From positions 1-64,000 of the forward strand of contig CACGFX010000004.1 in NCBI GenBank assembly GCA_902572395.1: a stretch of 64,000 bases of DNA, written 5' to 3'. Made by a program: the position numbers and the translations under genes. The notes beneath the pieces were generated by a model. That model made no database searches. It was given only the letters and a program-made list of their open reading frames with translations, and was not told the DNA's origin. Shown here piece after piece: positions 38,670-50,786 of this stretch. This stretch comes from an uncultured Synechococcaceae cyanobacterium (lineage in GTDB: Bacteria; Cyanobacteriota; Cyanobacteriia; PCC-6307; Cyanobiaceae). Position 1 is the stretch's first letter. The number at the start of each line of letters is the position of its first letter.

Positions 38670-39653
38670 ATGGAACCAAGTGTTTACGGATTATTATTAC
38701 TCATAATAGTTATCTTAATTGGATCAGCATGTTGTTCGGGAGTAGAAGCAGCTTTTTTAGCTGTAAATTCAATTAGAATTTTAGAAATTGCCTCTAGACA
38801 AAAACCAAAAAGTTCTGCAAATCAACTTCTAAAACTTAGAAAACATCTTGGACGGACACTAACTGTAATTACTATTACTAATAATGGATTTAATATAATT
38901 GGCAGTCTTATTTTAGGAGTATACGGAGCATTGGTAATTAATAGCAGTTTTGGTTTAACCCTTTTTTCAGTAGCTTTTTACATACTTGTTGTTTTGGTAG
39001 GAGAAGTACTACCAAAAGCTCTTGGCACAAGATTTTCAGTTCAAATAGCACTATTATCTGTTCCTATCTTGCGAATATTAAATACTTTAATGAGGCCATT
39101 CTTAATATTAATTGAACAGATATTTCCAGTTATTACAGCAGAAAACGAAATTTCAACTGATGAAGAAGAAATTAGACAAATGGCAAAAATTGGAAGTCAG
39201 AAAGGTTTGATAGAGGCTGATGAGGCAGCAATGATATTTAAGGTTTTTCAATTAAATGACTTAAAAGCAAAAGACTTAATGACCCCTAGGGTTTCGGCAC
39301 CGTGTCTTGATGGGTCATCAAATCTTGATAAAATTTCAAAACTCGTTATGTCTGACAGCTCTCCATGGTGGGTTATTTTGGGAGATAAAGTTGACAAAAT
39401 ACAAGGGGTAGTAAAGCGTGAGAAAATCTTGGCAGAGTTAATAAATGGTGAAAATAAAAAATTATTATCAGAAATTTGCGAACCTGTTGACTACATTCCC
39501 GAAATGATTAAAGCAGATCAATTATTAACTAAATTTGACAAGAATCATAAAGGAGTAAAAGTAGTAGTAGATGAATTCGGGGGATTCGTGGGAATTATTG
39601 GTGCAGAAGCTGTGTTATCTGTATTAGCTGGTTGGTGGAAAAATAAATCATGA
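38670..39653 (+). CDS. CNNM/CorC-like DUF21 + CBS protein
   Basis: SACCSGVEAAFLAVNSIRI..VGEVLPKALG..DLMTPRV. Confidence 0.85.
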   Translation: MEPSVYGLLLLIIVILIGSACCSGVEAAFLAVNSIRILEIASRQKPKSSANQLLKLRKHLGRTLTVITITNNGFNIIGSLILGVYGALVINSSFGLTLFSVAFYILVVLVGEVLPKALGTRFSVQIALLSVPILRILNTLMRPFLILIEQIFPVITAENEISTDEEEIRQMAKIGSQKGLIEADEAAMIFKVFQLNDLKAKDLMTPRVSAPCLDGSSNLDKISKLVMSDSSPWWVILGDKVDKIQGVVKREKILAELINGENKKLLSEICEPVDYIPEMIKADQLLTKFDKNHKGVKVVVDEFGGFVGIIGAEAVLSVLAGWWKNKS

Positions 39654-40891
39654 AACATTCTAAAATTAAAGAAAATTATTTACTGTTAAAAAAATGGTGG
39701 GAGACTATTGATCTTACCAATTATGAAAAAAGTTTTCTTAATAGAGAAATAATTTCTTTTAATCAACAACTTATAAGACTCAAAGAAAAAAAATTAAGAA
39801 TTGGCGCATATGGTAAATCAGGTGTTGGAAAATCTTCTGTTTTAAATTCTTTATTAAAACAAGACATATTCAAAACAGATATTATAAATGGGACCACGAA
39901 AGAAATACAATCGGAAACGAGGACTCTTAAAGATCAAACACTCAATAGTTTAGAGCTACTAGATTCTCCAGGATTTGATTTCTGCAATATTAAATTTCCA
40001 GATAAAGTTTACTATTACATAAATCATTCAGATCTTATTCTTTTTATAGTTTCGGGAGATTTAAATAGAAATGAGTTAAAAGAAATAAGCTCTTTTATAA
40101 AAGATGGAAAAAAAATTATTTTAATATTAAACAAAATCGATCTATTTAATAAAAATGAATTAAAAGAGATAATTGAAAATATAAAGTTTAAACTTCCAAA
40201 AGATTTAAATATTCCAATAATTATTAATAATGAAAACAATCTCAAAAATTACATAGCGAAATTAATCAATCAATATGGTGAGATATTATTAACACTAAAT
40301 TCTATTCAATTAGCTGACAAGTTGTTTCTGAAAATAAAAGAACAAAGATTGAAAAGAAGGCAGAAATTAGCTCAATCAACTATTGGTAAATTTTCGACTA
40401 TGAAGGCATCCGCAGTAGCTCTTAATCCTTTTATTTTATTTGATGTTGCTGGTAGTTTTGCACTAGATACTGCATTGATTAACGAATTAAGTAAGATTTA
40501 CGGCTTAAAGTTGAAAGGCGAATCTATAAGAAAAATATTTAAAAATATATCCATTAATAATTTATGTTTGGGAATCACTCAAGTCGGCGTTAATACCTCT
40601 TTCAACCTTATTAAGAAACTAATTCTTTTAACAGCACCCTTTACTAACGGGCTTTCATTATTACCCTATGGACCCATAGCAATTATACAAGCAGCAATCG
40701 CAATAAATTCTACAAAAATTCTAGGAAAATTAGCAGCAAAAGAGATATTTATAAGAAGCAAAACTTCTTTTATAGAACCTGCTATTTTGATCCAAAATAT
40801 TAATTTTAATGACCCAGAGATTTTTAACTACATAAATATTTATTTTTCAAATAGAAATTTAAATAATAATTTTGTTAGTTTTCTACCTTAA
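39650..40891 (+). CDS. Era-like GTPase with C-terminal DUF697-type membrane region
   Basis: GKSGVGKSSVLNSLL, DSPGFD, NKIDL. Confidence 0.85.
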   Translation: MKHSKIKENYLLLKKWWETIDLTNYEKSFLNREIISFNQQLIRLKEKKLRIGAYGKSGVGKSSVLNSLLKQDIFKTDIINGTTKEIQSETRTLKDQTLNSLELLDSPGFDFCNIKFPDKVYYYINHSDLILFIVSGDLNRNELKEISSFIKDGKKIILILNKIDLFNKNELKEIIENIKFKLPKDLNIPIIINNENNLKNYIAKLINQYGEILLTLNSIQLADKLFLKIKEQRLKRRQKLAQSTIGKFSTMKASAVALNPFILFDVAGSFALDTALINELSKIYGLKLKGESIRKIFKNISINNLCLGITQVGVNTSFNLIKKLILLTAPFTNGLSLLPYGPIAIIQAAIAINSTKILGKLAAKEIFIRSKTSFIEPAILIQNINFNDPEIFNYINIYFSNRNLNNNFVSFLP

Positions 40892-40899
40892 AACTTAAA

Positions 40900-41478
40900 A
40901 TGGGAAAAAGCATTGCTTTATTTGGTACGAGTGCTGATCCACCCACAATTGGGCACAAAAAAATTCTTGAAGAATTATCCAAAATTTATTCTTTTACCAT
41001 TACATATGTAAGCAACAACCCCAAAAAAAAGCACATAGAGGATATCTCAATTCGTAGCCATTTATTGAAAACTCTTATTGATGATTTAGATAATCCGAAA
41101 ATTTTATTTAATCAAAAAATAAGTAGCCAATGGGCAGTAGAGTCAATCAAAAAATGTAAAGAAATTTATAACTTTAATAATTTAGATTTTGTTATTGGGA
41201 GTGATTTAATTAAAGATATTTTCTACTGGAAAAATTTCGACAAAATTATTTTAGAGGTAAGTTTTTTTATAATTTTAAGAGAGGGATATCCTGTGGAATC
41301 AAATACTCTTAAAATGTTAGAAACTTATAAAGTGAAATTTAAGATTTCAACCATCAAAACCCCAAACATTTCAAGTTCTAAGTTTAGATTAAATTTTAAT
41401 TGTTCTAACTTACCGTCTTCGTTAATAGATATAGTTAAGAAGAATAATTTATATGAATCCATCAAATTAGTTGAATGA
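40900..41478 (+). CDS. nadD: nicotinate-nucleotide adenylyltransferase
   Basis: ALFGTSADPPTIGHKKI; SSSKFRLN; adjacent nadE. Confidence 0.88.
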   Translation: MGKSIALFGTSADPPTIGHKKILEELSKIYSFTITYVSNNPKKKHIEDISIRSHLLKTLIDDLDNPKILFNQKISSQWAVESIKKCKEIYNFNNLDFVIGSDLIKDIFYWKNFDKIILEVSFFIILREGYPVESNTLKMLETYKVKFKISTIKTPNISSSKFRLNFNCSNLPSSLIDIVKKNNLYESIKLVE

Positions 41479-43172
41479 AATTTTTACTTGCCCAAATAAA
41501 TCCAGTTGTTGGAGATTTAGAAGGCAATGCAAAAAAAATACTTAATATTGCTTCGAAAGCTAGCTCAATAGCCGCTGATTTTGTTCTTACTCCAGAATTG
41601 TCATTATGGGGATATCCTGCAAATGACTTACTTTTTAAAAAAAGTTTAATCAAAAATCAATACCAAATTCTTGATCAATTAGCTTTAGATATTAATAAAA
41701 AATATGGCAACTTAAGCATCTCAATCGGAATAGCTGAGATAATAAATGATTCTTTTTTTCCTAATCTTTATAATTCTATTGCGTTGGTTGAGGGCGGTGA
41801 ATGGAAAATAATTGCTCGGAAAATTATTCTTCCCACGTATGAAGTATTTGATGAGAAAAGATACTTTAGATCAGAAGAAAAAGTTTCCGTATTGATTAAA
41901 CAAATTAAAAACAAAACTTGGCGACTTGGCTTTACTATATGTGAGGATTTATGGGTCAACAAAGATATAGAAGGTAGAGGAATCCATAGAAAAAATCCCA
42001 TTATTGGTTTAAAGAAAAAAAAAGTTGATATTTTAGTAAATTTATCAGCCTCCCCATATACTCTGAAAAAGTTAGAGCTAAGATCCAAGGTTTCCAGTTT
42101 TGCTGCACAATATCTTCAAGTACCTCTTATTTATGTCAACCAGATTGGAGCAAATGATAATTTAATTTTTGATGGAAATAGTTTTATTCTGGATAAGAAT
42201 GGATCTAAAATTAAGCAACTAAAATCTTTTTCGGAAGATCTCTCAAGCTGGGAAATTAAGCAAACAAAACCTGAAAAAAATGAATTTGAAAACTGCGAAA
42301 TGTCATCAATTTTTGATGCATTAGTCCTTGGTGTTAAAGATTATGCAAAAAAATGTGGATTTAAAACAGCTTTAGTTGGATTAAGTGGTGGTATCGATTC
42401 AGCACTTGTCTCAGCAATTGCCACAGCGGCTCTGGGAAGTGATAATGTTTATTGCGTTTCAATGCCCTCTAAATGGAGCTCATCTCATTCGAAGAGTGAT
42501 GCAAAAGATTTAGCAAGAAGATTAAAGATAACTTTCAAGAGCATTCCAATTGAAAACTTGATGACCTCTTTTGAAGAATCATTTATAAAAACCATATCTT
42601 TCGAGATGGCTGAAATAACAAATCAAAATATTCAGTCAAGGATAAGAGGCACACTTCTTATGGCTTTAGCAAATCAAGAAAAGCATTTGTTACTCTCAAC
42701 AGGCAATAAATCAGAACTAGCCGTAGGATATTGCACACTTTATGGTGATATGAATGGGGGATTATCTGTAATTGGGGATTTATATAAAACTAATGTTTTT
42801 AAATTATGCAATTGGCTTGATAGTGAAGATTCAATTAATCGTAGAAAGTTGTATATGTTAGATACTAATGTAGATATAATTGGTGAAAATATACGTACAA
42901 AAGCTCCAAGTGCCGAATTAGGTCCTGATCAATTAGATACTGATTCTCTGCCACCTTATTCTATTTTAGATAATATTCTTAAAGGAATTATTGAAGAGAA
43001 AAAAGATTTACAACAACTAGAAGAAGATGGTTATAAAAAAGATTTAATTTTAAAAATTATCTCACTCATAAAAAAAGCGGAATTTAAAAGAAAGCAAGCT
43101 CCTCCAATCCTAAAACTAAGCAGTCAATCATTAGGAAGTGACTGGAGAGTTCCCATTGCAATATCTTATTAA
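41475..43172 (+). CDS. nadE: NAD+ synthase (glutamine-hydrolysing)
   Basis: N-terminal nitrilase domain and LSGGIDSAL. Confidence 0.95.
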   Translation: MKFLLAQINPVVGDLEGNAKKILNIASKASSIAADFVLTPELSLWGYPANDLLFKKSLIKNQYQILDQLALDINKKYGNLSISIGIAEIINDSFFPNLYNSIALVEGGEWKIIARKIILPTYEVFDEKRYFRSEEKVSVLIKQIKNKTWRLGFTICEDLWVNKDIEGRGIHRKNPIIGLKKKKVDILVNLSASPYTLKKLELRSKVSSFAAQYLQVPLIYVNQIGANDNLIFDGNSFILDKNGSKIKQLKSFSEDLSSWEIKQTKPEKNEFENCEMSSIFDALVLGVKDYAKKCGFKTALVGLSGGIDSALVSAIATAALGSDNVYCVSMPSKWSSSHSKSDAKDLARRLKITFKSIPIENLMTSFEESFIKTISFEMAEITNQNIQSRIRGTLLMALANQEKHLLLSTGNKSELAVGYCTLYGDMNGGLSVIGDLYKTNVFKLCNWLDSEDSINRRKLYMLDTNVDIIGENIRTKAPSAELGPDQLDTDSLPPYSILDNILKGIIEEKKDLQQLEEDGYKKDLILKIISLIKKAEFKRKQAPPILKLSSQSLGSDWRVPIAISY

Positions 43173-44227
43173 TCACTATAAGCACACTGTTGGATTTTTT
43201 TTAAAGGCCGTTTAACTGAATCAAGGTTGATTCCTTTTTTGATAGCAAGAATTATGCCTGCAGCCTCTAAAAAATTATCAACTTCAAAAAGATTGGGATA
43301 ATTATAAAATTCATTTGTCACTTTTAATGTATTTTGATTTTTTACAGAGATAATATTTAAACCTTTTTCAATCCCTGCTAGTACTGCTTCTCCACCTAAT
43401 GCACCATTAGGAACAACAATAGATTCAATCTGATCAGGGTGGAGTGAGATTGATTCATTTTTAGCCGGCAATTCAACAATGTCAGGTGCATTGCTTAACC
43501 CAATCAGTACTGATGGTAAAAAGGTGTATCCTATTTCTTCTGCAGCTGCACGAGGATCTAAATTTTCATTCAATTCAATTGGATTTAAAGCAGGTGCGTG
43601 AGCACAGGGAACTTTTAAAAATTTGCTTATTAAATGACTTATAACTGCTTCGACTCCAGCGATAGGATCAACCCCTTTCCCCTCTCTATAGAAATTAGTT
43701 TCTAAAGAATCTGGATCATCTGGAAATTTTGCCACAATTGCTATTGCCGTAACTCCTTTTTCTATTAAACATTTTCCAGCATTAATTAGAGTATCGGGAT
43801 TTTCAATTATGCCACCACTGATTTTTGAAGAATCAAAGTCAATTACTATGTTTAATGGCTTTTTTGTAATCACATAAGAATGAACATTAATCCCTAAAGT
43901 AGAAACACATGCATCAGCAACTTGTAAATGTCTTACTAATATTTCTTTTTTAATGGCTGAGTCAAAAATTATCCCAATTTTCTGTTGCTTTTCCCTTTTT
44001 AAAGCGATTTCTCCTTTAGCAAGTCGATCTAAACTATAACCCTCAACATAAAAAATATTTTTATCTTTTTCAGAAAGAGTACCGCCATTCATAACATTTG
44101 GATGAGTAATTAAACATCCACTTGCGGATGCTAATAATTTAGCGGTAGGAAGTGCATCCCCAGCAAAACCTCCTACTTCACAACCAATACCAGTTGGAAT
44201 AATGAATATTGTTGGTGAATTTTCCAT
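43169..44227 (-). CDS. DUF3326-family protein
   Basis: FIIPTGIGCEVGGFAGDALPTAKLLAS; recognised conserved cyanobacterial protein. Confidence 0.7.
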   Translation of the reverse strand: MENSPTIFIIPTGIGCEVGGFAGDALPTAKLLASASGCLITHPNVMNGGTLSEKDKNIFYVEGYSLDRLAKGEIALKREKQQKIGIIFDSAIKKEILVRHLQVADACVSTLGINVHSYVITKKPLNIVIDFDSSKISGGIIENPDTLINAGKCLIEKGVTAIAIVAKFPDDPDSLETNFYREGKGVDPIAGVEAVISHLISKFLKVPCAHAPALNPIELNENLDPRAAAEEIGYTFLPSVLIGLSNAPDIVELPAKNESISLHPDQIESIVVPNGALGGEAVLAGIEKGLNIISVKNQNTLKVTNEFYNYPNLFEVDNFLEAAGIILAIKKGINLDSVKRPLKKIQQCAYSD

Positions 44228-44254
44228 TATTAAAAATATTTCAATTTATATTTT

Positions 44255-44446
44255 TTAAATAGCTATGACAGCTTTAATTTTAAGTTTTTTTGTTCCAACA
44301 GAGTCAATAGAATTTTGAATATCAACAATTGACCATCGAATTAAATCTCCTTTTTTTTCTAAATTTGTAATGATGAATTCCCTTAAATTTTTTAATTTGA
44401 TTGAAACTGGCCAATCTAAATAATAATCAACTGAACTTAATTTCAT
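44255..44446 (-). CDS. hypothetical protein, overlapping downstream of ferredoxin
   Basis: 63 aa ORF; start overlaps the ferredoxin stop. Confidence 0.6.
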   Translation of the reverse strand: MKLSSVDYYLDWPVSIKLKNLREFIITNLEKKGDLIRWSIVDIQNSIDSVGTKKLKIKAVIAI

Positions 44447-44769
44447 TTTTGATATTTACCAAATTGATCATTATATAAATCATCTTCGACTTCTTTACCT
44501 ATAACAATATTCAAATCTGACTTAGGGTATGCTACACACAAAAGCGCAAAGCCCTTTTCCCGTAAATCATCATTTAATCCCATAGCATCTTCCTGATTTA
44601 CGGATCCTTCCAATATCATGGATGCACAATCTGTACACACTCCTGAACAACAACTACTTGGTAAATCTATTCCATTCATTTTTGCTGCTGAAATAATATC
44701 TTGATCATCTGAACATAAAAAACTAAAAGTATTTTGCTCAAATTGTACTTTGATATTGTATTCAGACAT
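44443..44769 (-). CDS. 2Fe-2S plant-type ferredoxin
   Basis: CCSGVCTDCASMILEG..LLCVAYPKSD. Confidence 0.92.
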   Translation of the reverse strand: MSEYNIKVQFEQNTFSFLCSDDQDIISAAKMNGIDLPSSCCSGVCTDCASMILEGSVNQEDAMGLNDDLREKGFALLCVAYPKSDLNIVIGKEVEDDLYNDQFGKYQK

Positions 44770-44785
44770 ATCCTAAATCTTATTG

Positions 44786-45736
44786 CTAAACTGCTGAACC
44801 TCCTACAACTTCTAATATTTCTTGTGTAATAGCTGCTTGTCTAGCTTTATTATAGGTTAGATTCAAAGTACTTGCTAATTCTTTAGCATTATCACTCGCA
44901 TTATTCATAGCAGTCATCCTGCAAGCGAGTTCTGAAGCCGCCGACTCTTGAAGAGCTCTTAGTACCTGATTCTGTAAATATAGTGGTAATAAGGAATCTA
45001 ATAGTTGATCAGGACTTTGTTCAAAAACAATATCTGATGACAACTTCTCTGAATCACTTTTTTCAATATTTGATTTTTCAACAAGTAACTTACTATCTTT
45101 TGTAGTCAACCTAAAAATTTCATCGTTTTCCTCAGCGATTCCTTGAGGGTCAAGTGGCAATAGTGTTTGAACGACAGGGGCACAGCTAACTAAAGTGATG
45201 AATTTCGTATAAATAATTTCCACCCTATCAGAATTTTCTGAAAGAAATTCGGCTAAAATCTCATTTGTAACTCCTTCAGAATCCTTGACTGTGGGTACCT
45301 GTTCTAGTTCTTTAAAAGTACTTTTAATTACATATCTATCCTTTCTATTTTGAAAATATCCAATAGCTTTCTTTCCTACCAAAATTAAATTTGGCTGGTA
45401 CCCTTGTTTGACTAATTCTGCGTATCTTATTTCTACCTTTTTTATAATATTGGTATTGTAACCACCGCATAAACCTCTATCCGCAGTTATACAAACCAAG
45501 GAGATACTCTTTACTTCTCTCTTGGATAATAGAGGAGAGTCGACAGCGTCAAATTGTACTCTAGATTGAATATTTTCTAAGACTCGCGCAAGTTTATCTG
45601 CAAAAGGTCTACTCTTAAGAACTTGATCTTGAGCTCTCCTAACTTTTGCAGCTGCAACAAGTCTCATGGCCTCCGTTATTTTTCTTGTATTTTTAACGGA
45701 AACAATTCGATCTCTAATCTCTTTAAGATTTGCCAT
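44786..45736 (-). CDS. atpG: ATP synthase F1 subunit gamma
   Basis: IRDRIVSVKNTRKITEAM; operon context. Confidence 0.97.
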   Translation of the reverse strand: MANLKEIRDRIVSVKNTRKITEAMRLVAAAKVRRAQDQVLKSRPFADKLARVLENIQSRVQFDAVDSPLLSKREVKSISLVCITADRGLCGGYNTNIIKKVEIRYAELVKQGYQPNLILVGKKAIGYFQNRKDRYVIKSTFKELEQVPTVKDSEGVTNEILAEFLSENSDRVEIIYTKFITLVSCAPVVQTLLPLDPQGIAEENDEIFRLTTKDSKLLVEKSNIEKSDSEKLSSDIVFEQSPDQLLDSLLPLYLQNQVLRALQESAASELACRMTAMNNASDNAKELASTLNLTYNKARQAAITQEILEVVGGSAV

Positions 45737-45754
45737 GGTATCTCCTAAATAAAT

Positions 45755-47284
<1,530 letters not shown>

Positions 47285-47302
47285 TTAAGGTTGATTTAAA
47301 AG

Positions 47303-47845
47303 TTACTTGGAAAGAGATAAGCCAAGTTTTCTTATTTGTGAAGCAAGAGAAGCATCAATTACTTTTGATCCTACACTGGCGACGAAACCACCAATAAGAG
47401 ATGGGTCGATTTTAGTTACAAGTTCTAATTTTTCTGTTCCAGCAATATTGATGATCTTTTTGGTAATTAAACCTTTCTGTTCATCAGTAAGCTCGACTGC
47501 AGAAGTAACAGTTGCTAATGCAATATTACTATTTTCTCGGTAAATCTCTAAAAACCTATCAAGAATTGAAGTAAGGATTCCAATTCTTTGCCTATCGGCC
47601 AATAATTTTAAGAAATTCAATAAAGAAGAATTAACCTTATTTGAAAAAATTTCAATAATGATTTTCTTCTTAGCATTTGTCTCTAAAATGGGAGAGGACA
47701 GTGCCTTCTCCAATTCAGGGGAATCATTTATTAATTCCAAGAGTTGTTTAACCTCAGAAACTATCTCTTCAGTTTGCGAATTTTCATTCACAACTTGAAG
47801 TAATGCCTCTGCGTATGGTGTAGTAACTGAATTTAAAAGTGGCAT
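47303..47845 (-). CDS. atpH: ATP synthase F1 subunit delta
   Basis: Operon position; C-terminal GGFVASVGSKVIDASLASQIRKL. Confidence 0.95.
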   Translation of the reverse strand: MPLLNSVTTPYAEALLQVVNENSQTEEIVSEVKQLLELINDSPELEKALSSPILETNAKKKIIIEIFSNKVNSSLLNFLKLLADRQRIGILTSILDRFLEIYRENSNIALATVTSAVELTDEQKGLITKKIINIAGTEKLELVTKIDPSLIGGFVASVGSKVIDASLASQIRKLGLSLSK

Positions 47846-48357
47846 TAGTTATCCTCAATATTGTTAATTGATTGAGTTACCAAATTTTCTTGTGTTGTTT
47901 TATCAAGTCGATTTGGTAGAGAATCTAAAGCTTTCTTAATTGCCAGTTCAACAGCTTCTTTTCGAAGTTGAGAAATTGCTCTGGATGCTTCAGAGCTCTC
48001 ATCAGTGATTGCATTTTGTTTAATTCGTGCCATCTCCTCTATAGCTTTTTTCTCACTTTCCATTCTGATTGATTCAGATCTTTTAAGGGAATCTGCTTTT
48101 ATTTGAGAAGCTTTTTCTTCTGCTGAAGATAAATCTTTCTTCGCTTTTTCTAAAGCATTAGTTGCATTTAGTAGTCGATCTTCAGCATCTTTTAATTCAA
48201 GAAGGATTCCTTCTCTCCTTTTTTGAAGCATTTTACCTAGGAAACCAGGCAAAAATTTATAAAGACCAAAAACTACTACAGCCCAATTAAGTATATTAGT
48301 TTCGAATAAATTGAAATTCAATCCAAAACCTTCTGTAGCTAAAAGAGTTAAATTCAT
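47845..48357 (-). CDS. atpF: ATP synthase F0 subunit b
   Basis: Operon position; N-terminal TM plus coiled coil. Confidence 0.95.
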   Translation of the reverse strand: MNLTLLATEGFGLNFNLFETNILNWAVVVFGLYKFLPGFLGKMLQKRREGILLELKDAEDRLLNATNALEKAKKDLSSAEEKASQIKADSLKRSESIRMESEKKAIEEMARIKQNAITDESSEASRAISQLRKEAVELAIKKALDSLPNRLDKTTQENLVTQSINNIEDN

Positions 48358-48815
48358 TTTTCTAGAATCAATCTATTAACAATAAGTTCGCTTAGATCAT
48401 CAGCCTGTTTAGAAAGTTGATCACGAGCAGCAGACGTCTGACTTTCAATTTCTAGTCTTGCTTTTTCTTTTGAAGCATTTGCTTCGTTGTTAGCAAGTTC
48501 TAGTGCTTCTTTATAGAGCTTGTCAGACTCATTTTCAGCTTCGCTCACAATTCTTTGGGCTTCTGTACGAGCACTTTGAAGCCGAGTTAATAAATCAGCT
48601 TCTAATTTTTTAACCTCAGAAAGTTTATTTTTGGCCTCAATAATATTATTACTTACAAACTTTTCTCTTTTTTCTACAACATTGCCAACAGGCTTAAAAA
48701 AGAGAGAATTTAATATGTAAGTAAGTGCAACTACTTGTATCGCCATTAGTGGCAAAGTGGCATTTATATCAAATAATCCACCTTCCGTAGCACCAAAAAA
48801 ATTAAAGGCCAACAT
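48354..48815 (-). CDS. atpF': ATP synthase F0 subunit b'
   Basis: Operon position; TM plus coiled coil. Confidence 0.94.
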   Translation of the reverse strand: MLAFNFFGATEGGLFDINATLPLMAIQVVALTYILNSLFFKPVGNVVEKREKFVSNNIIEAKNKLSEVKKLEADLLTRLQSARTEAQRIVSEAENESDKLYKEALELANNEANASKEKARLEIESQTSAARDQLSKQADDLSELIVNRLILEK

Positions 48816-48883
48816 AGGTTTTAGTTGAAGTTAAAAAATTAAATTTAAATATTGCTAATAAGGATTAGAAGCAATATTAACTT

Positions 48884-49147
<264 letters not shown>

Positions 49148-49207
49148 TTAATACTTGTGATAATCTTTGTTGTCATACACGCTTGGACATCCTTTGTTTT
49201 AAGAATG

Positions 49208-49276
49208 GGTCTGATATTTTCAGACCTACGCGATTAGATATTTTGCCAGATTACAGACCTTTTGTAAAAGCGTCTG
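49208..49276 (-). promoter_or_regulatory. two hairpins in the atpB-atpE intercistronic region
   Basis: GGTCTGA/TCAGACC (49208-49226) and CAGACCTTTT/AAAAGcGTCTG (49254-49276). Confidence 0.6.
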
Positions 49277-49293
49277 AATGTATTGGAAGACAG

Positions 49294-50019
49294 CTAATGG
49301 TGTTCTTCAACAGCTTCTCCAATGTAGTAGGCCGCTAGAGTTGCAAAAATCAATGCCTGAATTGCACTAGTAAATAATCCTAGGAACATAACAGGTATTG
49401 GAAGAATTAGCGGAACTAAAAACACTAAAACACCAACAACAAGTTCATCAGCCAAAATATTTCCAAATAGCCTGAAAGAGAGTGATAAAGGTTTCGTAAA
49501 GTCCTCTAAAATTTTGAAAGGAAGCATAATCGGAGTTGGGTGAACATAATATTCGAAGTATCTCCAACCCTTATTGCTTAAACCTGCATAGAAATAAGAA
49601 AGTGAAACCAATAAAGCCAAGGCTATAGTTGTATTAATATCTGCAGTAGGTGCTCCTAATTCTCCACTTGGTAACTTAATCAATCTCCAAGGAATTAAAG
49701 CTCCTCCCCAATTACTAACAAAGACGAATAAAAATAAAGTACCTATAAATGGCATCCAATCTCTATATACTTTTTCACCTATTTGCGTCCTAGCAAGATC
49801 TCTTATGTAATCCCAGAGGAACTCAAGCAGGTTTTGGAGGCCTTTAGGATCATTTTCCATTTTTTTAGTTCCTAAAGAAATAAAAACTAATAACGCTCCT
49901 AATAAAATCCAAGATGTTAAAAATACCTGCCCATGAAGTCTGATATTTCCAATTTGCCAATAAAGATGTTGACCAACTTCTAATGCTGCAAAATTTGTTA
50001 GCAAGGAATTAAAAAACAT
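49294..50019 (-). CDS. atpB: ATP synthase F0 subunit a
   Basis: [22 protein letters not shown]. Confidence 0.97.
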   Translation of the reverse strand: MFFNSLLTNFAALEVGQHLYWQIGNIRLHGQVFLTSWILLGALLVFISLGTKKMENDPKGLQNLLEFLWDYIRDLARTQIGEKVYRDWMPFIGTLFLFVFVSNWGGALIPWRLIKLPSGELGAPTADINTTIALALLVSLSYFYAGLSNKGWRYFEYYVHPTPIMLPFKILEDFTKPLSLSFRLFGNILADELVVGVLVFLVPLILPIPVMFLGLFTSAIQALIFATLAAYYIGEAVEEHH

Positions 50020-50043
50020 TTGTTTTGAATAAAAAAAATTTAC

Positions 50044-50520
50044 TTAAGAACGTGAAAAATAAAGAATGAGTGAAGGCTTATAAATGAAAAAACCTATCAT
50101 CGCAGGAAAAACATCCAAAGATCCTAGCTTGCTGGCAAAAATAAAGAGGCAAACTGGAACTAATAGTTGCAATTTTGATACACCTGATGATTCTTTACCA
50201 AGTTTCCCTATACTTTTGGCAAGCAAACGTAGGTAAAAAATGCCAGCAATTGCACCTATAAAAATACTAAAACCAAAAGTAAAGCCTAGAAAAATTCCAG
50301 TTATTGATGCTAATAAAATAGAAACAATAAGAGTAATTCCAAAAATTGTTAATTGCAATTTTGTGTATTCATCATTTTGGGAAAGCAATTGTTCTATTTG
50401 ATTGGCAATGCCAGATTTACTTTCTTTGATGATCGAATTATTCAGGGAATGAGGAAATTGAACATTCTCATTAGAAGGATGCTCAAGTTTTTTTCTATTT
50501 GAGTCCACTGATGTGAACAT
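50044..50520 (-). CDS. atpI: ATP synthase protein I
   Basis: Position upstream of atpB; membrane protein. Confidence 0.85.
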   Translation of the reverse strand: MFTSVDSNRKKLEHPSNENVQFPHSLNNSIIKESKSGIANQIEQLLSQNDEYTKLQLTIFGITLIVSILLASITGIFLGFTFGFSIFIGAIAGIFYLRLLAKSIGKLGKESSGVSKLQLLVPVCLFIFASKLGSLDVFPAMIGFFIYKPSLILYFSRS

Positions 50521-50786
50521 AGTTTAGAAACCCCTCTGAATGGTTTTAAGTAAGTATATAAACTCACGGAATCTATCACGGAGAGGTGCCTTTTAGCTAG
50601 TTTTTTTTTATAAAAAATTAATTCTTAAGATTTATAGTGAATCTGTAGGCCATTTTTTACTTTGTTCTTCAAAAATAAAATTTATGAAAATTCATCTTTT
50701 TAATTGCGTTAACACTTTAAAACGTTAATAAAAGACTTGGCAAAATCTCAATTAAACGTCTCAATAGTAAATATACATCTAAAAAA

